Source: Microbispora corallina (GTDB taxonomy: Bacteria; Actinomycetota; Actinomycetes; Streptosporangiales; Streptosporangiaceae). From it: 64,000 nucleotides of DNA. Position 1 is the stretch's first letter. Each line of letters opens with the position of its first letter. This document shows, one piece after another, positions 42,421-51,385 of this stretch. Under the pieces are notes generated by a model. That model was given only the letters and a program-made list of their open reading frames with translations, did not search any database and was not told the origin of the DNA. The translations under genes and the position numbers were made by a program. The DNA is taken from NCBI RefSeq assembly GCF_016863035.1, contig NZ_BOOC01000020.1, forward strand, positions 40,693 through 104,692, in the 5' to 3' direction.

Positions 42421-43881
42421 ATGCCCACGGAGATCGTGGTCCTGGGTGGCGCGATAGTCGTCGCCCTCATCGTCCTCATCCTGGTGTTCAAGGCCGTCTG
42501 GCGGGTGGCCGAGCCCAACGAGGCGCTCATCATCTCGGGCCTCGGCGCCCACACGAAGAACGAGCTGGCCGACAGCCTTGGGTTCAAGATCGTGACCGGC
42601 AAGGGCACGGCCGTCCTGCCCGGCTTCCAGAACGCCCGCCGGCTGCGGCTCGACAGCCGCGCGACCAACCTCCAGGTCTCCTGCGTCACGCAGCAGGGCA
42701 TCCCGGTTCAGGTGCGCGGCGTCGTCATCTACAAGGTGGGCGACGACTTCGCCAGCATCGCCAACGCCGCCCGCCGCTTCCTCGACCAGCAGGACTCGAT
42801 GAACGGCGCGATCCACGAGCTGTTCACCGGCCACCTGCGCTCGATCATCGGCAACCTGACGGTGGAGGACCTCATCCTCAACCGCGAGCGGCTGACGAGC
42901 GAGACGCGCAGCTCGGCCGCCGACGAGATGAGCAAGCTCGGCCTGGTCGTCGACTCCCTGCAGATCCAGGAGATCGACGACGAGACCGGCTACATCACCA
43001 ACCTGGGCAAGCCGCACGCGGCGAAGATCGCGGCGTCCGCCCGCATCGCCGAGGCGCAGCGCGACCAGGAGGCGACCGAGGCCGAGCAGGTGGCGGCCGC
43101 GAACAAGGCCGCGGCCTGGCGCGACGCCCAGATCAAGCAGGCCTCCTACCAGGCCGAGATCGACGAGGCGCAGGCGCGGTCCCGGCAGGCCGGCCCGCTG
43201 TCTGAGGCGTCCGCCCGCCAGGAGGTCGTCGTCCAGGAGACCCGGGCGGCCGAACTGGAGGCCCAGCTTGCCGAGCAGCGGCTGCAGTCGCAGGTCCGCA
43301 AGCCCGCCGACGCCAAGGCGTACGAGACCGTCACGCTCTCGCAGGCCGAGCGCGACGCCCGCATCGCGCAGGCCGAGGCCGAGGCGCGGGAGACCGAGCT
43401 GCGGGCCGTGGCGCAGGCGTCTCAGGTGAAGCAGGCCGCGGCGGCGGACGCCGAGTCGGTCCGCGTGCGTGGTGAGGCGGCGGCCGCGGCGACCAGGGCG
43501 ACCGGTCTCGCCGAGGCGGAGGCGTCCCAGGCCCGGGGCCTCGCCGAGGCGGAGGCGGCCAAGGCGCGCGGCCTGGCGGAGGCCGAGGCGATCCGGGCGC
43601 GCTCGCAGGCGCTGGCGGAGAACCAGGAGGCGGTCATCGCCCAGCAGCTCGCGGAGAACTGGCCGCAGATCGTGGAGGCGGGCGCGAAGGCGTTCGGCAA
43701 CGTGGACCACATGGTCGTGCTGAACGGCGCCCAGGGCGTCGAGGAGATGCTCGCCAAGGCCCTCACGCTGGGCGGCGCCGGCCTCGGCCTGGCCCGCTCC
43801 CTGCTGTCGGGCGGCGCCGCCGGCAACGGCGCCCCGGCGAGCGTCAACGGCGCCGAGCCGAAGTCCCTCAGCGAGTCCTGA
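42421..43881 (+). CDS. flotillin-family (SPFH) membrane scaffold protein
   Basis: 486 aa with GCGGAGGC upstream. N-terminal membrane anchor (about residues 5-27), an SPFH/PHB domain (about 30-200) starting VWRVAEPNEALIISGLGAH, then a long Ala/Glu-rich coiled coil with REVVVQETRAAELEAQLAEQRL and repeats of the type ARGLAEAEA. C-terminus is Gly/Ala rich. Flotillins organise functional membrane microdomains and affect cell-wall synthesis, signalling and protein secretion. Internal Ala/Glu repeats look variable. Confidence 0.95.
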   Translation: MPTEIVVLGGAIVVALIVLILVFKAVWRVAEPNEALIISGLGAHTKNELADSLGFKIVTGKGTAVLPGFQNARRLRLDSRATNLQVSCVTQQGIPVQVRGVVIYKVGDDFASIANAARRFLDQQDSMNGAIHELFTGHLRSIIGNLTVEDLILNRERLTSETRSSAADEMSKLGLVVDSLQIQEIDDETGYITNLGKPHAAKIAASARIAEAQRDQEATEAEQVAAANKAAAWRDAQIKQASYQAEIDEAQARSRQAGPLSEASARQEVVVQETRAAELEAQLAEQRLQSQVRKPADAKAYETVTLSQAERDARIAQAEAEARETELRAVAQASQVKQAAAADAESVRVRGEAAAAATRATGLAEAEASQARGLAEAEAAKARGLAEAEAIRARSQALAENQEAVIAQQLAENWPQIVEAGAKAFGNVDHMVVLNGAQGVEEMLAKALTLGGAGLGLARSLLSGGAAGNGAPASVNGAEPKSLSES

Positions 43882-43905
43882 CGCGCCGTCCCGGGCGTCC
43901 CGCTG

Positions 43906-44697
43906 TCAGGCGTCCTGACCGGCCGTCCCGCCGGAGAAGAGCCGGCGGAGGCGGCCGGGCGGGTGCCCGAGCTCCGCGCGCACGGTCCGGGTGAGGTGCG
44001 CCTGGTCGGCGAAGCCGAGAGCGGCGGCGAGGGCGGCGAGGTCGCCCTCGCCCTGCTCGATGCGGGCGAGGGCGCGGCTCACCCGGACGCGGTTGCGGTA
44101 GCGGCTGACCGTCATGCCGACGTGCCGGCGGAAGGTCCGGCTCAGGTGGGACGGCGACACCCCGAGCGCCTCCGCCAGCCGTACCAGGTCGGCCGCGTCG
44201 GGGTCGTCCTCCAGGATGGCCTCGCGGGCCCGGTCGGCCAGGTCGCCGCGGGCGGAGCCCGGTTCGCCCGGCGGGCGGACGGCCGCCGCGAGCGCGTGAA
44301 CCAGCCGTTCGGCCGGGTCCGCGGCGTCCTCGCCGGTCCGCAGGAGCATCCGGTGGGCGAGCTCCACGCGGCCGTCCACGGCGACCGAGGGGCCCGGCGC
44401 GTCGTCCGCGACCACGGCCTGCCAGAGCGAGGGGCGCACCTGGATGAACGTGCACACGTCCCCTCCGGAGGGGTGCGCGAACGCGTACTCGCGTCCCGGC
44501 GCCTGCACGTAGCCCGTGGTGGGATCGGCCACCACGCGATGGCCGTCGCTGCGCACCCGGAACATCCCCCGGTGCACGAGCACGATGCCGTTCGTCGCGC
44601 CCTCCTCGGGCGCCGACCAGGCGTGATGCCGAGCCGTGCAGGAGACCACCCGGACGGAGAAGTCCGGCGTCTCCACGACCGCCCTCCACGTGCGCAC
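43906..44697 (-). CDS. AraC-family transcriptional regulator
   Basis: 263 aa, GTG start. N-terminal cupin-like sensory region (about residues 1-140; GIVLVHRGMFRVRSDGHRVVADPTTGYVQAPGREYAF) and C-terminal AraC domain (about 165-250) with LAEALGVSPSHLSRTFRRHVG and LAAALGFADQAHLTRTVRAELG. Divergent from the MFS exporter at 44762 (64 bases between starts), so it probably regulates that gene. Confidence 0.9.
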   Translation of the reverse strand: MRTWRAVVETPDFSVRVVSCTARHHAWSAPEEGATNGIVLVHRGMFRVRSDGHRVVADPTTGYVQAPGREYAFAHPSGGDVCTFIQVRPSLWQAVVADDAPGPSVAVDGRVELAHRMLLRTGEDAADPAERLVHALAAAVRPPGEPGSARGDLADRAREAILEDDPDAADLVRLAEALGVSPSHLSRTFRRHVGMTVSRYRNRVRVSRALARIEQGEGDLAALAAALGFADQAHLTRTVRAELGHPPGRLRRLFSGGTAGQDA

Positions 44698-44761
44698 CGA
44701 TCCACTCTACGGGCAAGAATCTTCAAGACCCGGGCCTCCGGCACGGCGGAGCCTGGTGCCC

Positions 44762-46165
44762 ATGACGATCTCGACGACCCGGCCGGGCACGGTCCTCACC
44801 GTGCTGCTCGCCGGGCAGACGATGGCATCGATGGACGGCTCGATCGTCACGGTGGCGCTGCCGTCGATACGGCGCGACCTGCAGGCGGGTGCGCCCGTCC
44901 TGCAACTGGTCCCCTCGGCGTACCTGCTGACGCTCGGGGTCCTCGTCGTGACCGGCGCCCGCCTGGGCGACCTGCTCGGCCACCGGCGGGCGTTCCTCTC
45001 GGGGCTGGCGGCGTTCACCGCGTCGTCCCTGCTGTGCGGTCTCGCGCCGGCCGCGCCGGTGCTGGTGGCGGCCCGCGTCGCGCAGGCGGCCGGCGCGGCG
45101 CTGATGATGCCGCAGGTCTTCTCGCTGATCCAGCTCCGCTTCGACGGGGCGGCCCGCAAGCGGGCCATCGGCCTCTACTCGATGGTGCTCGCCCTGGGCG
45201 TCGCCCTCGGCCAGCTGGCCGGCGGCGTGCTGGTCGCCGCCGACCTGTTCGGGCTGGGCTGGCGACCGATCTTCCTGGTCAACGTTCCGGTGGGCGCCGT
45301 CCTGGTGGCCGTGGGCCCGCGCGTCCTGCCCGAGGGACGGCGGGTGGCGCGGCGGCTCGACCTCGGCGGCGTCGCGCTGCTCACCGCGGCCATGGCCGCC
45401 CTGGTCGTCCCGCTGATCTTCGGCGGGCAGCACGGCTGGCCGTTGTGGGCCTGGGCCTCGCTGTGCGGCGGCCCGGTGCTGCTGGCGCTGTTCGCGGGGT
45501 TCGAGGGCCGGGTGGCCCGCGCGGGAGGCGTGCCGCTGCTCGACCTCGCCGTGCTGCGGCCGCCCGGCGTGCGGCCCGCGCTGCTCACCTGCTGCGCGGT
45601 GATGGGCTGCTACACCGCGTTCCTGTTCACGCTGACCCTGCACCTCCAGGGCGACCTCGGGTTCGGCGCGCTCGCCGCCGGGCTCGCCTTCCTGCCGTAC
45701 ACGGCCGGCTTCGCCGCGCTGAGCCTGACATGGGCGCGGCTGCCCGAACGGGCGCAGTCGGCCCTCCCGGTCGCGGGGCCCGCCGTCTTCGCCGGCGTCG
45801 TCCTGGTCGTGGCCGGGTTCGCGGGAGCCGTCCCCGGGGCCGGGTGGCCGGCGGGGCTCGGCACGCCCCTGCTGTTCCTGGCGGGCGCCGGGCACGCCGC
45901 GGGCTACAGCCCCCTGATGGCGCAGGTGGCCGCGGTCGTGGGCCCGGACCGGGCCTCGGCGCTGTCCGCGCTGAACTCGACCGGCCCCGTTCTGGCGTCG
46001 GTCGGCGCGGTCGCCGGGCTCGGCGGCCTCTACCTGGCCGCCGGAGCCGGGCCGGCGCTGGCCGTCGTCGCCGCCCTGCTCGCCGCCGGGGCGCTGAGCG
46101 CCGCCGTCGCCCGTACGGCGTTGCGCCGCCGCGCTCCCGTCGAGGAGCACGCCGCCGCCGGATGA
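44762..46165 (+). CDS. MFS efflux transporter (DHA2-type)
   Basis: 467 aa from ATG 44762. Twelve to fourteen membrane helices. Early Asp/Ser motif MASMDGSIVTVALPSI matches the DHA2 motif, and GARLGDLLGHRRAF is the signature loop 2-3. A drug or metabolite exporter of unknown substrate. Under the control of the divergent AraC regulator by position. Confidence 0.88.
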   Translation: MTISTTRPGTVLTVLLAGQTMASMDGSIVTVALPSIRRDLQAGAPVLQLVPSAYLLTLGVLVVTGARLGDLLGHRRAFLSGLAAFTASSLLCGLAPAAPVLVAARVAQAAGAALMMPQVFSLIQLRFDGAARKRAIGLYSMVLALGVALGQLAGGVLVAADLFGLGWRPIFLVNVPVGAVLVAVGPRVLPEGRRVARRLDLGGVALLTAAMAALVVPLIFGGQHGWPLWAWASLCGGPVLLALFAGFEGRVARAGGVPLLDLAVLRPPGVRPALLTCCAVMGCYTAFLFTLTLHLQGDLGFGALAAGLAFLPYTAGFAALSLTWARLPERAQSALPVAGPAVFAGVVLVVAGFAGAVPGAGWPAGLGTPLLFLAGAGHAAGYSPLMAQVAAVVGPDRASALSALNSTGPVLASVGAVAGLGGLYLAAGAGPALAVVAALLAAGALSAAVARTALRRRAPVEEHAAAG

Positions 46166-46173
46166 CGCGCGGC

Positions 46174-47691
46174 TCAGTCGAAGGACAGTTCCCTCGTACG
46201 GCGGGGCATGAGCAGCAGCGCGCCGACGCTGAGCACGGCGACCACCACGAGGACCAGGAAGACGTTGTGCACCGCGTCGTACAGGGCCGAGCGGACGAAC
46301 GCGGCCACGGCCGGCTGGGCCGGCGCCTGCCCGTTCAGCACGGTGTCGGTGGCGTCGACGCTGGCGGGCAGATGCCCGGCCACCCCGGCGGGCGGCCGGG
46401 AGAAGCGGCCGGACAGTGTGGCGTTGGACACGGCTCCGAGGATCGCCGCGCCGAGGGCGCTGCCGATCGAGCGGCAGAACATGTTGGTCCCCGTGACGAC
46501 GCCCCGGCGCTCCCAGCCCACGACGGACTGCACGGCCACCATGGTCGGGCTCGCCGACAGGCCGAGGCCGACGCCGACGACGAAGCACGCCGCGGCCACC
46601 TCCCACAGCTCGGAGCCGCGGCCGAGCAGGGCGCACAGCACGGTGCCCGCCACGACCACCACCGTGCCGATCAGCGCGGTGTCGCGGAAGCCGAGGCGCA
46701 TGTAGACCCGTCCCGACAGGGCGGCCGCGATCGGCCAGCCGAGCGTGAGCGCCGCAAGGGCGAACCCGGCGACCAGCGCGCCCGTGCCGAGCACCCCCTG
46801 CGCGTACGTCGGGACGTAGGAGGTGAAGCCGATGAGCAGGGCGCCGACGCCGAGCCCGACGAGGTTGCCGCCGGTCAGCGTGCGGCGGCTGAACACCCAC
46901 AGCGGGAGGACGGGCTCGGCCGCTCGGCGCTCCACGAGCACGAAGGCGGCCACCAGCACGACGCCCGCCCCGAAGATGAGGAGGCTGACGGGGGACGCCC
47001 ACTCCCAGGCCACCCCGCCCTCCAGGAGGCCGAGGATGAGCAGCGACGACCCGGCGGTGAGGAGGGCGGCGCCGAGGTAGTCGATGGTGTGCGAGCCGCC
47101 GGCCACCTTCTCCTTGAACCGGCGGGCCAGCGTCCACGCCGCCAGCGCGCCCAGCGGCAGGTTGACGAAGAAGATCCAGCGCCAGGAGACGTACTCGGAG
47201 AAGAGGCCGCCCAGGGTCGGGCCGACCACCGAGGAGATGCCCCAGACGCTCGCGATGTAGCCCTGCACGCGGGCCCGCTCCTCGACCGAGTAGAGGTCGC
47301 CGACCATCGTGATGCTCATCGGCTGCACGGCCCCCGCGCCGATGCCCTGGAGCGCCCGGAAGCCGATCAGCGCGCCCATGCTCCAGGCGGCGCCGCACAG
47401 CGCGGAGCCGAGGAGGAACACGGCGATGCCGACGAACATGACCGGCTTGCGGCCGAAGACGTCGGCGAGCTTGCCGTAGATGGGCACGGTGACCGCCTGC
47501 GTGAGCAGGTAGATGGAGAACAGCCACGGGAACTGCGAGAAGCCCCCGAGGTCCCCGACGACGGACGGGACGGCCGTCGCGATGATCGTGCTGTCCAGCG
47601 CGACCAGGCCGGTGCAGAGCATGATGGCGGCGAGCACCGGACCGCGTTCCGACCTGAGACCCACTCCCGTCCGCGTCGTTGCCGTGGTCAC
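46174..47691 (-). CDS. MFS efflux transporter (EmrB/QacA-type, DHA2)
   Basis: 505 aa, GTG start with GGGGTAGGG upstream. Fourteen predicted helices, LDSTIIATAVPSVVGDL, GKLADVFGRKPVMF, GIGAGAVQPMSITMVGDLY (motif C region), and a long central part. This subfamily exports dyes, detergents and antibiotics. Ends nine bases from the other MFS gene, convergent. The start is 116 bases from the end of the glycosyltransferase gene on the same strand, so it is not clearly part of the polysaccharide locus. Confidence 0.92.
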   Translation of the reverse strand: MTTATTRTGVGLRSERGPVLAAIMLCTGLVALDSTIIATAVPSVVGDLGGFSQFPWLFSIYLLTQAVTVPIYGKLADVFGRKPVMFVGIAVFLLGSALCGAAWSMGALIGFRALQGIGAGAVQPMSITMVGDLYSVEERARVQGYIASVWGISSVVGPTLGGLFSEYVSWRWIFFVNLPLGALAAWTLARRFKEKVAGGSHTIDYLGAALLTAGSSLLILGLLEGGVAWEWASPVSLLIFGAGVVLVAAFVLVERRAAEPVLPLWVFSRRTLTGGNLVGLGVGALLIGFTSYVPTYAQGVLGTGALVAGFALAALTLGWPIAAALSGRVYMRLGFRDTALIGTVVVVAGTVLCALLGRGSELWEVAAACFVVGVGLGLSASPTMVAVQSVVGWERRGVVTGTNMFCRSIGSALGAAILGAVSNATLSGRFSRPPAGVAGHLPASVDATDTVLNGQAPAQPAVAAFVRSALYDAVHNVFLVLVVVAVLSVGALLLMPRRTRELSFD

Positions 47692-47807
47692 GCCCTACCC
47701 CCGTCGTCCGGTCACGCATCAGATCGGACCGCGGGCGGCGGTCCCAGCAGTTCGCAACCGGCACGCCATCCCGATAATTCCGATATCTCCCAATGGGAGG
47801 TTATCGG

Positions 47808-49883
47808 TCAGATGAGGACGTGCGCCTCCGGGTTCCCGGCGAAGCAGAACTGGGCGTTGCGGGTGAGCTTGTAGTCGGCGGCCTGCCAGGTGTGGGCGGT
47901 CGCGTCGGAGCCGCGCATGTAGACGAAGTTGAAGCGGTCGGCCGAGTAGATCCGCACGCCCTCCTCCTTGCAGCGCCGCACCAGCCGCGTGTCCTCGCCC
48001 GCGTTGACCGCCTCGAACGGCATCGAGCGCAGCAGATCGGCCCGGGCGACGATGGTGGCGCCCTGGATGAGGTGGGCGTACCGGTGCTCCAGGCCGGGCA
48101 GGCGGAAGACCGTGACGTCCTGGTCGGGGAAGTAGGTGTAGTGGGCGCCCTTGCCGACCATCTCGGCGTCGGCGTAGTCGAACGCCCGGATCAGGTCAGA
48201 CAGGTAGTGCTCGCCGTACAGGTTGTCGTCGTCCATCTTGGAGATGAGCTCGCCGTCGGCGTGCGCGATGCCGTGGTTGAGCACCTCGCCGAGCGTCCAC
48301 GAGGGGTCGGCCGTCAGCACCTTGACGGCCGGGATGCCCGCGGCCAGCGCCTTGTCCCTGACGACGCCCGGGTCCTCCGACAGGCCGTGCAGCACCAGCA
48401 CGAGCTCCAGGTTGCGGTGCCGCTGGCGGGCCACCTGGCTGATCGCGTGCTCCAGTTGCCCGGCCCGGTTGGTGGGCAGCACCACCGAGACGGACGGCGT
48501 GCGCGAGGCCGCCGGGCGCCCGAGGTCGGCGAGGATCTGGTCCACCCGGTGCGAGAACAGGTGCCTGTCGAACACCTCCCGCATCGCGAGGTGGGCCTGG
48601 CGGGCCCGCAGCTCGGGGCTGTTGATGAGGTACAGCGCCCGGTTGTAGGCCTCCTCCTGCGAGTGGGCCACCGGGATGAGCGGGCCGAACGTCTCCTCGA
48701 TGGCCCGCGACCAGCCCGACAGCACGGTGGTCGAGCAGGCCGACAGCTCGAACACCCGCCGGGCGCACATCGTCGGGGAGTCGATGACCGAGTTGACGTT
48801 CAGGAAGACCTTGTACATCTTGTACGCGGCCAGCATCTGCTCGTATGGCAGCTCGCCCACGATGTGGGGGCGGTACTCCTCGGGCCAGGCGTACTTGTCG
48901 TCCACTGTGCCGTTGCGGGCGAAGATGTGCAGGCCAAGCTCGCGTGTGGGCGCGAGGACCGTCTCCATCTGCTCGCGCCGCTCGGGGTGCTTGTCCCGGA
49001 AGTACATGCCCGCGAAGACGATGTCGTACGGCCGGCCCTGCTTGGTCTGGATCGGGTTGTGGATCCGGGGCTGGGCCGCGAACTGCAGCACGCCGACGCG
49101 ATCATGTCCCAGGACTTCACGATATTTCGGGATCATGTCGCCGTCGCACGTGTACACGTAGTCGAACAGCTTGGCCGTGTCGATGAAGAAGTCGAAGTTG
49201 GGCGGGTCCTCCTTGTTCCAGAAGACCGTGGGGATGCCCTCCTCGTTGCACCAGGCGATGAGGTCGCGGAGCTCCTGCTTGGGTGCCTTGGTCCCGGTCA
49301 TCTGGTAGCGCCAGCGGCCCTGGTTGCCGTGCCAGGCCGACTCGCAGAACAGCATCTCCGGCCGTTTGTCGGCGAAGACCTCGCGCCAGTCGTTCAGGCC
49401 GAACTCGATCTGGTCCCACTCGTACCGGAACGCCATCCGGGAGAAGTCGTCCAGGATGACGGCGACCCGCAGGTCGGGCCGGACCACCGGCCCGTCCGGC
49501 CACTGCAGCGACGGGATCCTCACCTCGGGGCCCCGGGCATCGGCCAGCTTGGCGGCCTCGGTCACCGGCAGGGGCGGCTTGGGGCTCTTGCGCTCCTTCA
49601 TCGCCTTGCCGAGGTCGCGCGGCAGCTTGACGATCTTCGCGGGCCGCCCGGCGCCGGTGAGCGCCTGCGCGACCCGGTACGGTCGCTGCGTCTGGGTGGC
49701 CTTGAGCTTCCAGACGGCGTAGTCGGCCCGGGCCTCCTCGATCGCGAGCTTCTTCTCCAGCTCGCGGATCCGCTGCTCGTAGCGCTCGACGAGCTTGCGC
49801 TCCTCGGGCAGCCAGTTCGCCGGGCCCAGGCGCTGGAAGCGCGGGCCTTCCGAGGTCTCAGGAGTCTCGTCGCTCTCAGCCAT
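47808..49883 (-). CDS. bifunctional-type glycosyltransferase: CgeB-like plus GT2
   Basis: 691 aa from ATG 49883 with GGGGGAGAGGC. A short coiled coil (about residues 30-60; PEERKLVERYEQRIRELEKKLAIEEA) precedes a CgeB-like/DUF3880 GT-B region (about 105-440; LFCESAWHGNQGRWRY, IPTVFWNKEDPPNFDFFIDTAKLFDYVYTCDGDMIPKY, GHDRVGVLQFAAQPRIHNP). A GT2 GT-A domain (about 445-690) follows with SVVLPTNR, the DxD-like KMDDDN, and late ED in NAGEDTRLVRRC. Two transferase folds on one chain may add two sugars to a cell-surface polymer. First gene of the polysaccharide locus, transcribed to the left. Confidence 0.85.
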   Translation of the reverse strand: MAESDETPETSEGPRFQRLGPANWLPEERKLVERYEQRIRELEKKLAIEEARADYAVWKLKATQTQRPYRVAQALTGAGRPAKIVKLPRDLGKAMKERKSPKPPLPVTEAAKLADARGPEVRIPSLQWPDGPVVRPDLRVAVILDDFSRMAFRYEWDQIEFGLNDWREVFADKRPEMLFCESAWHGNQGRWRYQMTGTKAPKQELRDLIAWCNEEGIPTVFWNKEDPPNFDFFIDTAKLFDYVYTCDGDMIPKYREVLGHDRVGVLQFAAQPRIHNPIQTKQGRPYDIVFAGMYFRDKHPERREQMETVLAPTRELGLHIFARNGTVDDKYAWPEEYRPHIVGELPYEQMLAAYKMYKVFLNVNSVIDSPTMCARRVFELSACSTTVLSGWSRAIEETFGPLIPVAHSQEEAYNRALYLINSPELRARQAHLAMREVFDRHLFSHRVDQILADLGRPAASRTPSVSVVLPTNRAGQLEHAISQVARQRHRNLELVLVLHGLSEDPGVVRDKALAAGIPAVKVLTADPSWTLGEVLNHGIAHADGELISKMDDDNLYGEHYLSDLIRAFDYADAEMVGKGAHYTYFPDQDVTVFRLPGLEHRYAHLIQGATIVARADLLRSMPFEAVNAGEDTRLVRRCKEEGVRIYSADRFNFVYMRGSDATAHTWQAADYKLTRNAQFCFAGNPEAHVLI

Positions 49884-49950
49884 GCCTCTCCCCCTTACGG
49901 ACAAGCCATCGTAAAGGGGCTGCAAGGACCTTTGTGCCGATATAGGGGTT

Positions 49951-50856
49951 TCAATGGGCTGGGCCGGCGGGATCGCTCGTGGCGAGGGTGGTCAGCACCG
50001 AGCGGAAGCGCTCGACGAGGGGATTCCCGTCGTTCGTCCGCCAGACCATGTGGAGGGTCGTGGAGGTGCCCTCCAGAGGGCGGGCGCGGACGCCGACGCG
50101 GCGGAGCGCGCGATGGGAGTCCGACATCACGGCCGCGCCGAACCCGGCCGCGACCAGGGCCAGCACCGTCTGCACGCTCCGGCCCTCCGCACCGATACGA
50201 GGTGTCACGCCGGCGTGGTCGCACAATGCGATGATCTCGTCGTAGGAGTGCGGGGAGACCTCCCGCGGCCACACGACGAGCGGCACCTGGCCGAGCGCGG
50301 TCAGGGGCGCGGCGCCGGCCCCGTGCGCCAGCGGATGCGCCGCGGGCAGGAACAGGCTGAGCGGCTCGCGCCACCAGGAGCGCGCCACCAGACGCGGGTC
50401 ACGGGTGGGCAGGCGCTGGACGGCGATGTCGAAGCGGCCGTCCAGGACGCCGCCCGACATCTCGGCGTCGTTGAAGCTCTCCACCAGGCGCAGCTCGACG
50501 CGGGGCATCTCCCGGCGCAACCGGCCGAGCGCGCCGCCCAGAGGGCCGTTGATCCCCGAGCCGGCGAACGTCACCGTCAGCCGTCCGGCCAGCCCCTCGG
50601 CCGCCAGCCGGACGTCGTCCAGCGCGGCCCGCGCCTCGGCCAGGACCGTGGTGGCCCGGGCGACCAGCGCACGGCCCGCCGACGTGGGGACCATCCCCCT
50701 GCCCTCGCGTTCGAACAGCGGTGTCCCGAGCCGCCGTTCCAGCTCGTGCACCTGCCGGCTGAGCGTCGGCTGCGTCAGGTGCAGGCGCCGCGCCGCCGCG
50801 CTGATGCTCCCCTCCTCGCAGATCGCCACCACGTACTCGAGCAGTCTCAGGTTCAT
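49951..50856 (-). CDS. LysR-family transcriptional regulator
   Basis: 301 aa from ATG 50856 with GGAGGT. N-terminal winged helix (about residues 1-60; LLEYVVAICEEGSISAAARRLHLTQPTLSRQVHELERRLGTPLFEREGRG) and a substrate-binding domain (about 90-290). Divergent from a carboxymuconolactone-decarboxylase-like gene over 127 bases, the classic LysR arrangement, so that gene is its probable target. The pair is inserted between polysaccharide genes. Confidence 0.92.
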   Translation of the reverse strand: MNLRLLEYVVAICEEGSISAAARRLHLTQPTLSRQVHELERRLGTPLFEREGRGMVPTSAGRALVARATTVLAEARAALDDVRLAAEGLAGRLTVTFAGSGINGPLGGALGRLRREMPRVELRLVESFNDAEMSGGVLDGRFDIAVQRLPTRDPRLVARSWWREPLSLFLPAAHPLAHGAGAAPLTALGQVPLVVWPREVSPHSYDEIIALCDHAGVTPRIGAEGRSVQTVLALVAAGFGAAVMSDSHRALRRVGVRARPLEGTSTTLHMVWRTNDGNPLVERFRSVLTTLATSDPAGPAH

Positions 50857-50983
50857 CCATACCTCCGAGGCATAGGAGATGCAGATTTCCACGCCTGCGG
50901 AGCGGGACAGGAGGCGGGAGGGGCGAGGCTGGTCGCAGCAGGGCCGCCGCCCAGGCAGCCCGGACCGACCGGATGGAGAACCG

Positions 50984-51385
50984 ATGAACCGCGAAGAGCG
51001 CTACGCGTACGGCCTCAAGGTGCTGGACGAGGTCGACGGCGAGGCCGGGCAGCGTGTCGTCGCGTCCCTCGCCGACGTCTCGCCCGAGCTCGGCCACCAG
51101 GTGGTGGCGTGGGCGTTCGGCGACATGTACGCCCGCCCCGAGCTGTCACCGCGGGACCGGCAGCTCGTCACCCTCGGCGTCCTGACGGCCCTCGGGGGCT
51201 GCGAGATCGAGCTCGACGTGCACCTCAACGCCGCGCTGAACGTGGGCCTCACCGCCACCGAGATCGCCGAGGCACTCCTGCACTCGGCGGTCTACGCGGG
51301 CATGCCGAGGGCGATCAACGCCACGCTGGTGGCGAAGAAGGTCTTCGCCGAACGCGGTCTTCCCCCCGTCCAGAACCTGTCCTGA
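50984..51385 (+). CDS. carboxymuconolactone-decarboxylase-family protein
   Basis: 133 aa from ATG 50984 (GGAG upstream). YGLKVLDEVDGEAGQRV opening and RDRQLVTLGVLTALGGCEIELDVHLNAALNVGLTATEIAEALLHSAVYAGMPRAINA is the 4-carboxymuconolactone-decarboxylase pattern. It has a single Cys (GGCEIELDVH) and lacks the CxxC of AhpD, so it is unlike the two proteins at 20.7 and 22.1 kb. Probably an enzyme for lactone or ring metabolism. Its stop codon abuts the stop of the convergent epimerase gene with no gap. Confidence 0.88.
   Translation: MNREERYAYGLKVLDEVDGEAGQRVVASLADVSPELGHQVVAWAFGDMYARPELSPRDRQLVTLGVLTALGGCEIELDVHLNAALNVGLTATEIAEALLHSAVYAGMPRAINATLVAKKVFAERGLPPVQNLS

Noticed and set aside
43963..47874. 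A 1303-codon plus-strand open frame crossing the AraC, MFS and MFS genes
   Set aside because: It overlaps three genes with clear families on both strands, shows only Arg/Gly/Pro-rich low-complexity sequence, and has no family motif.
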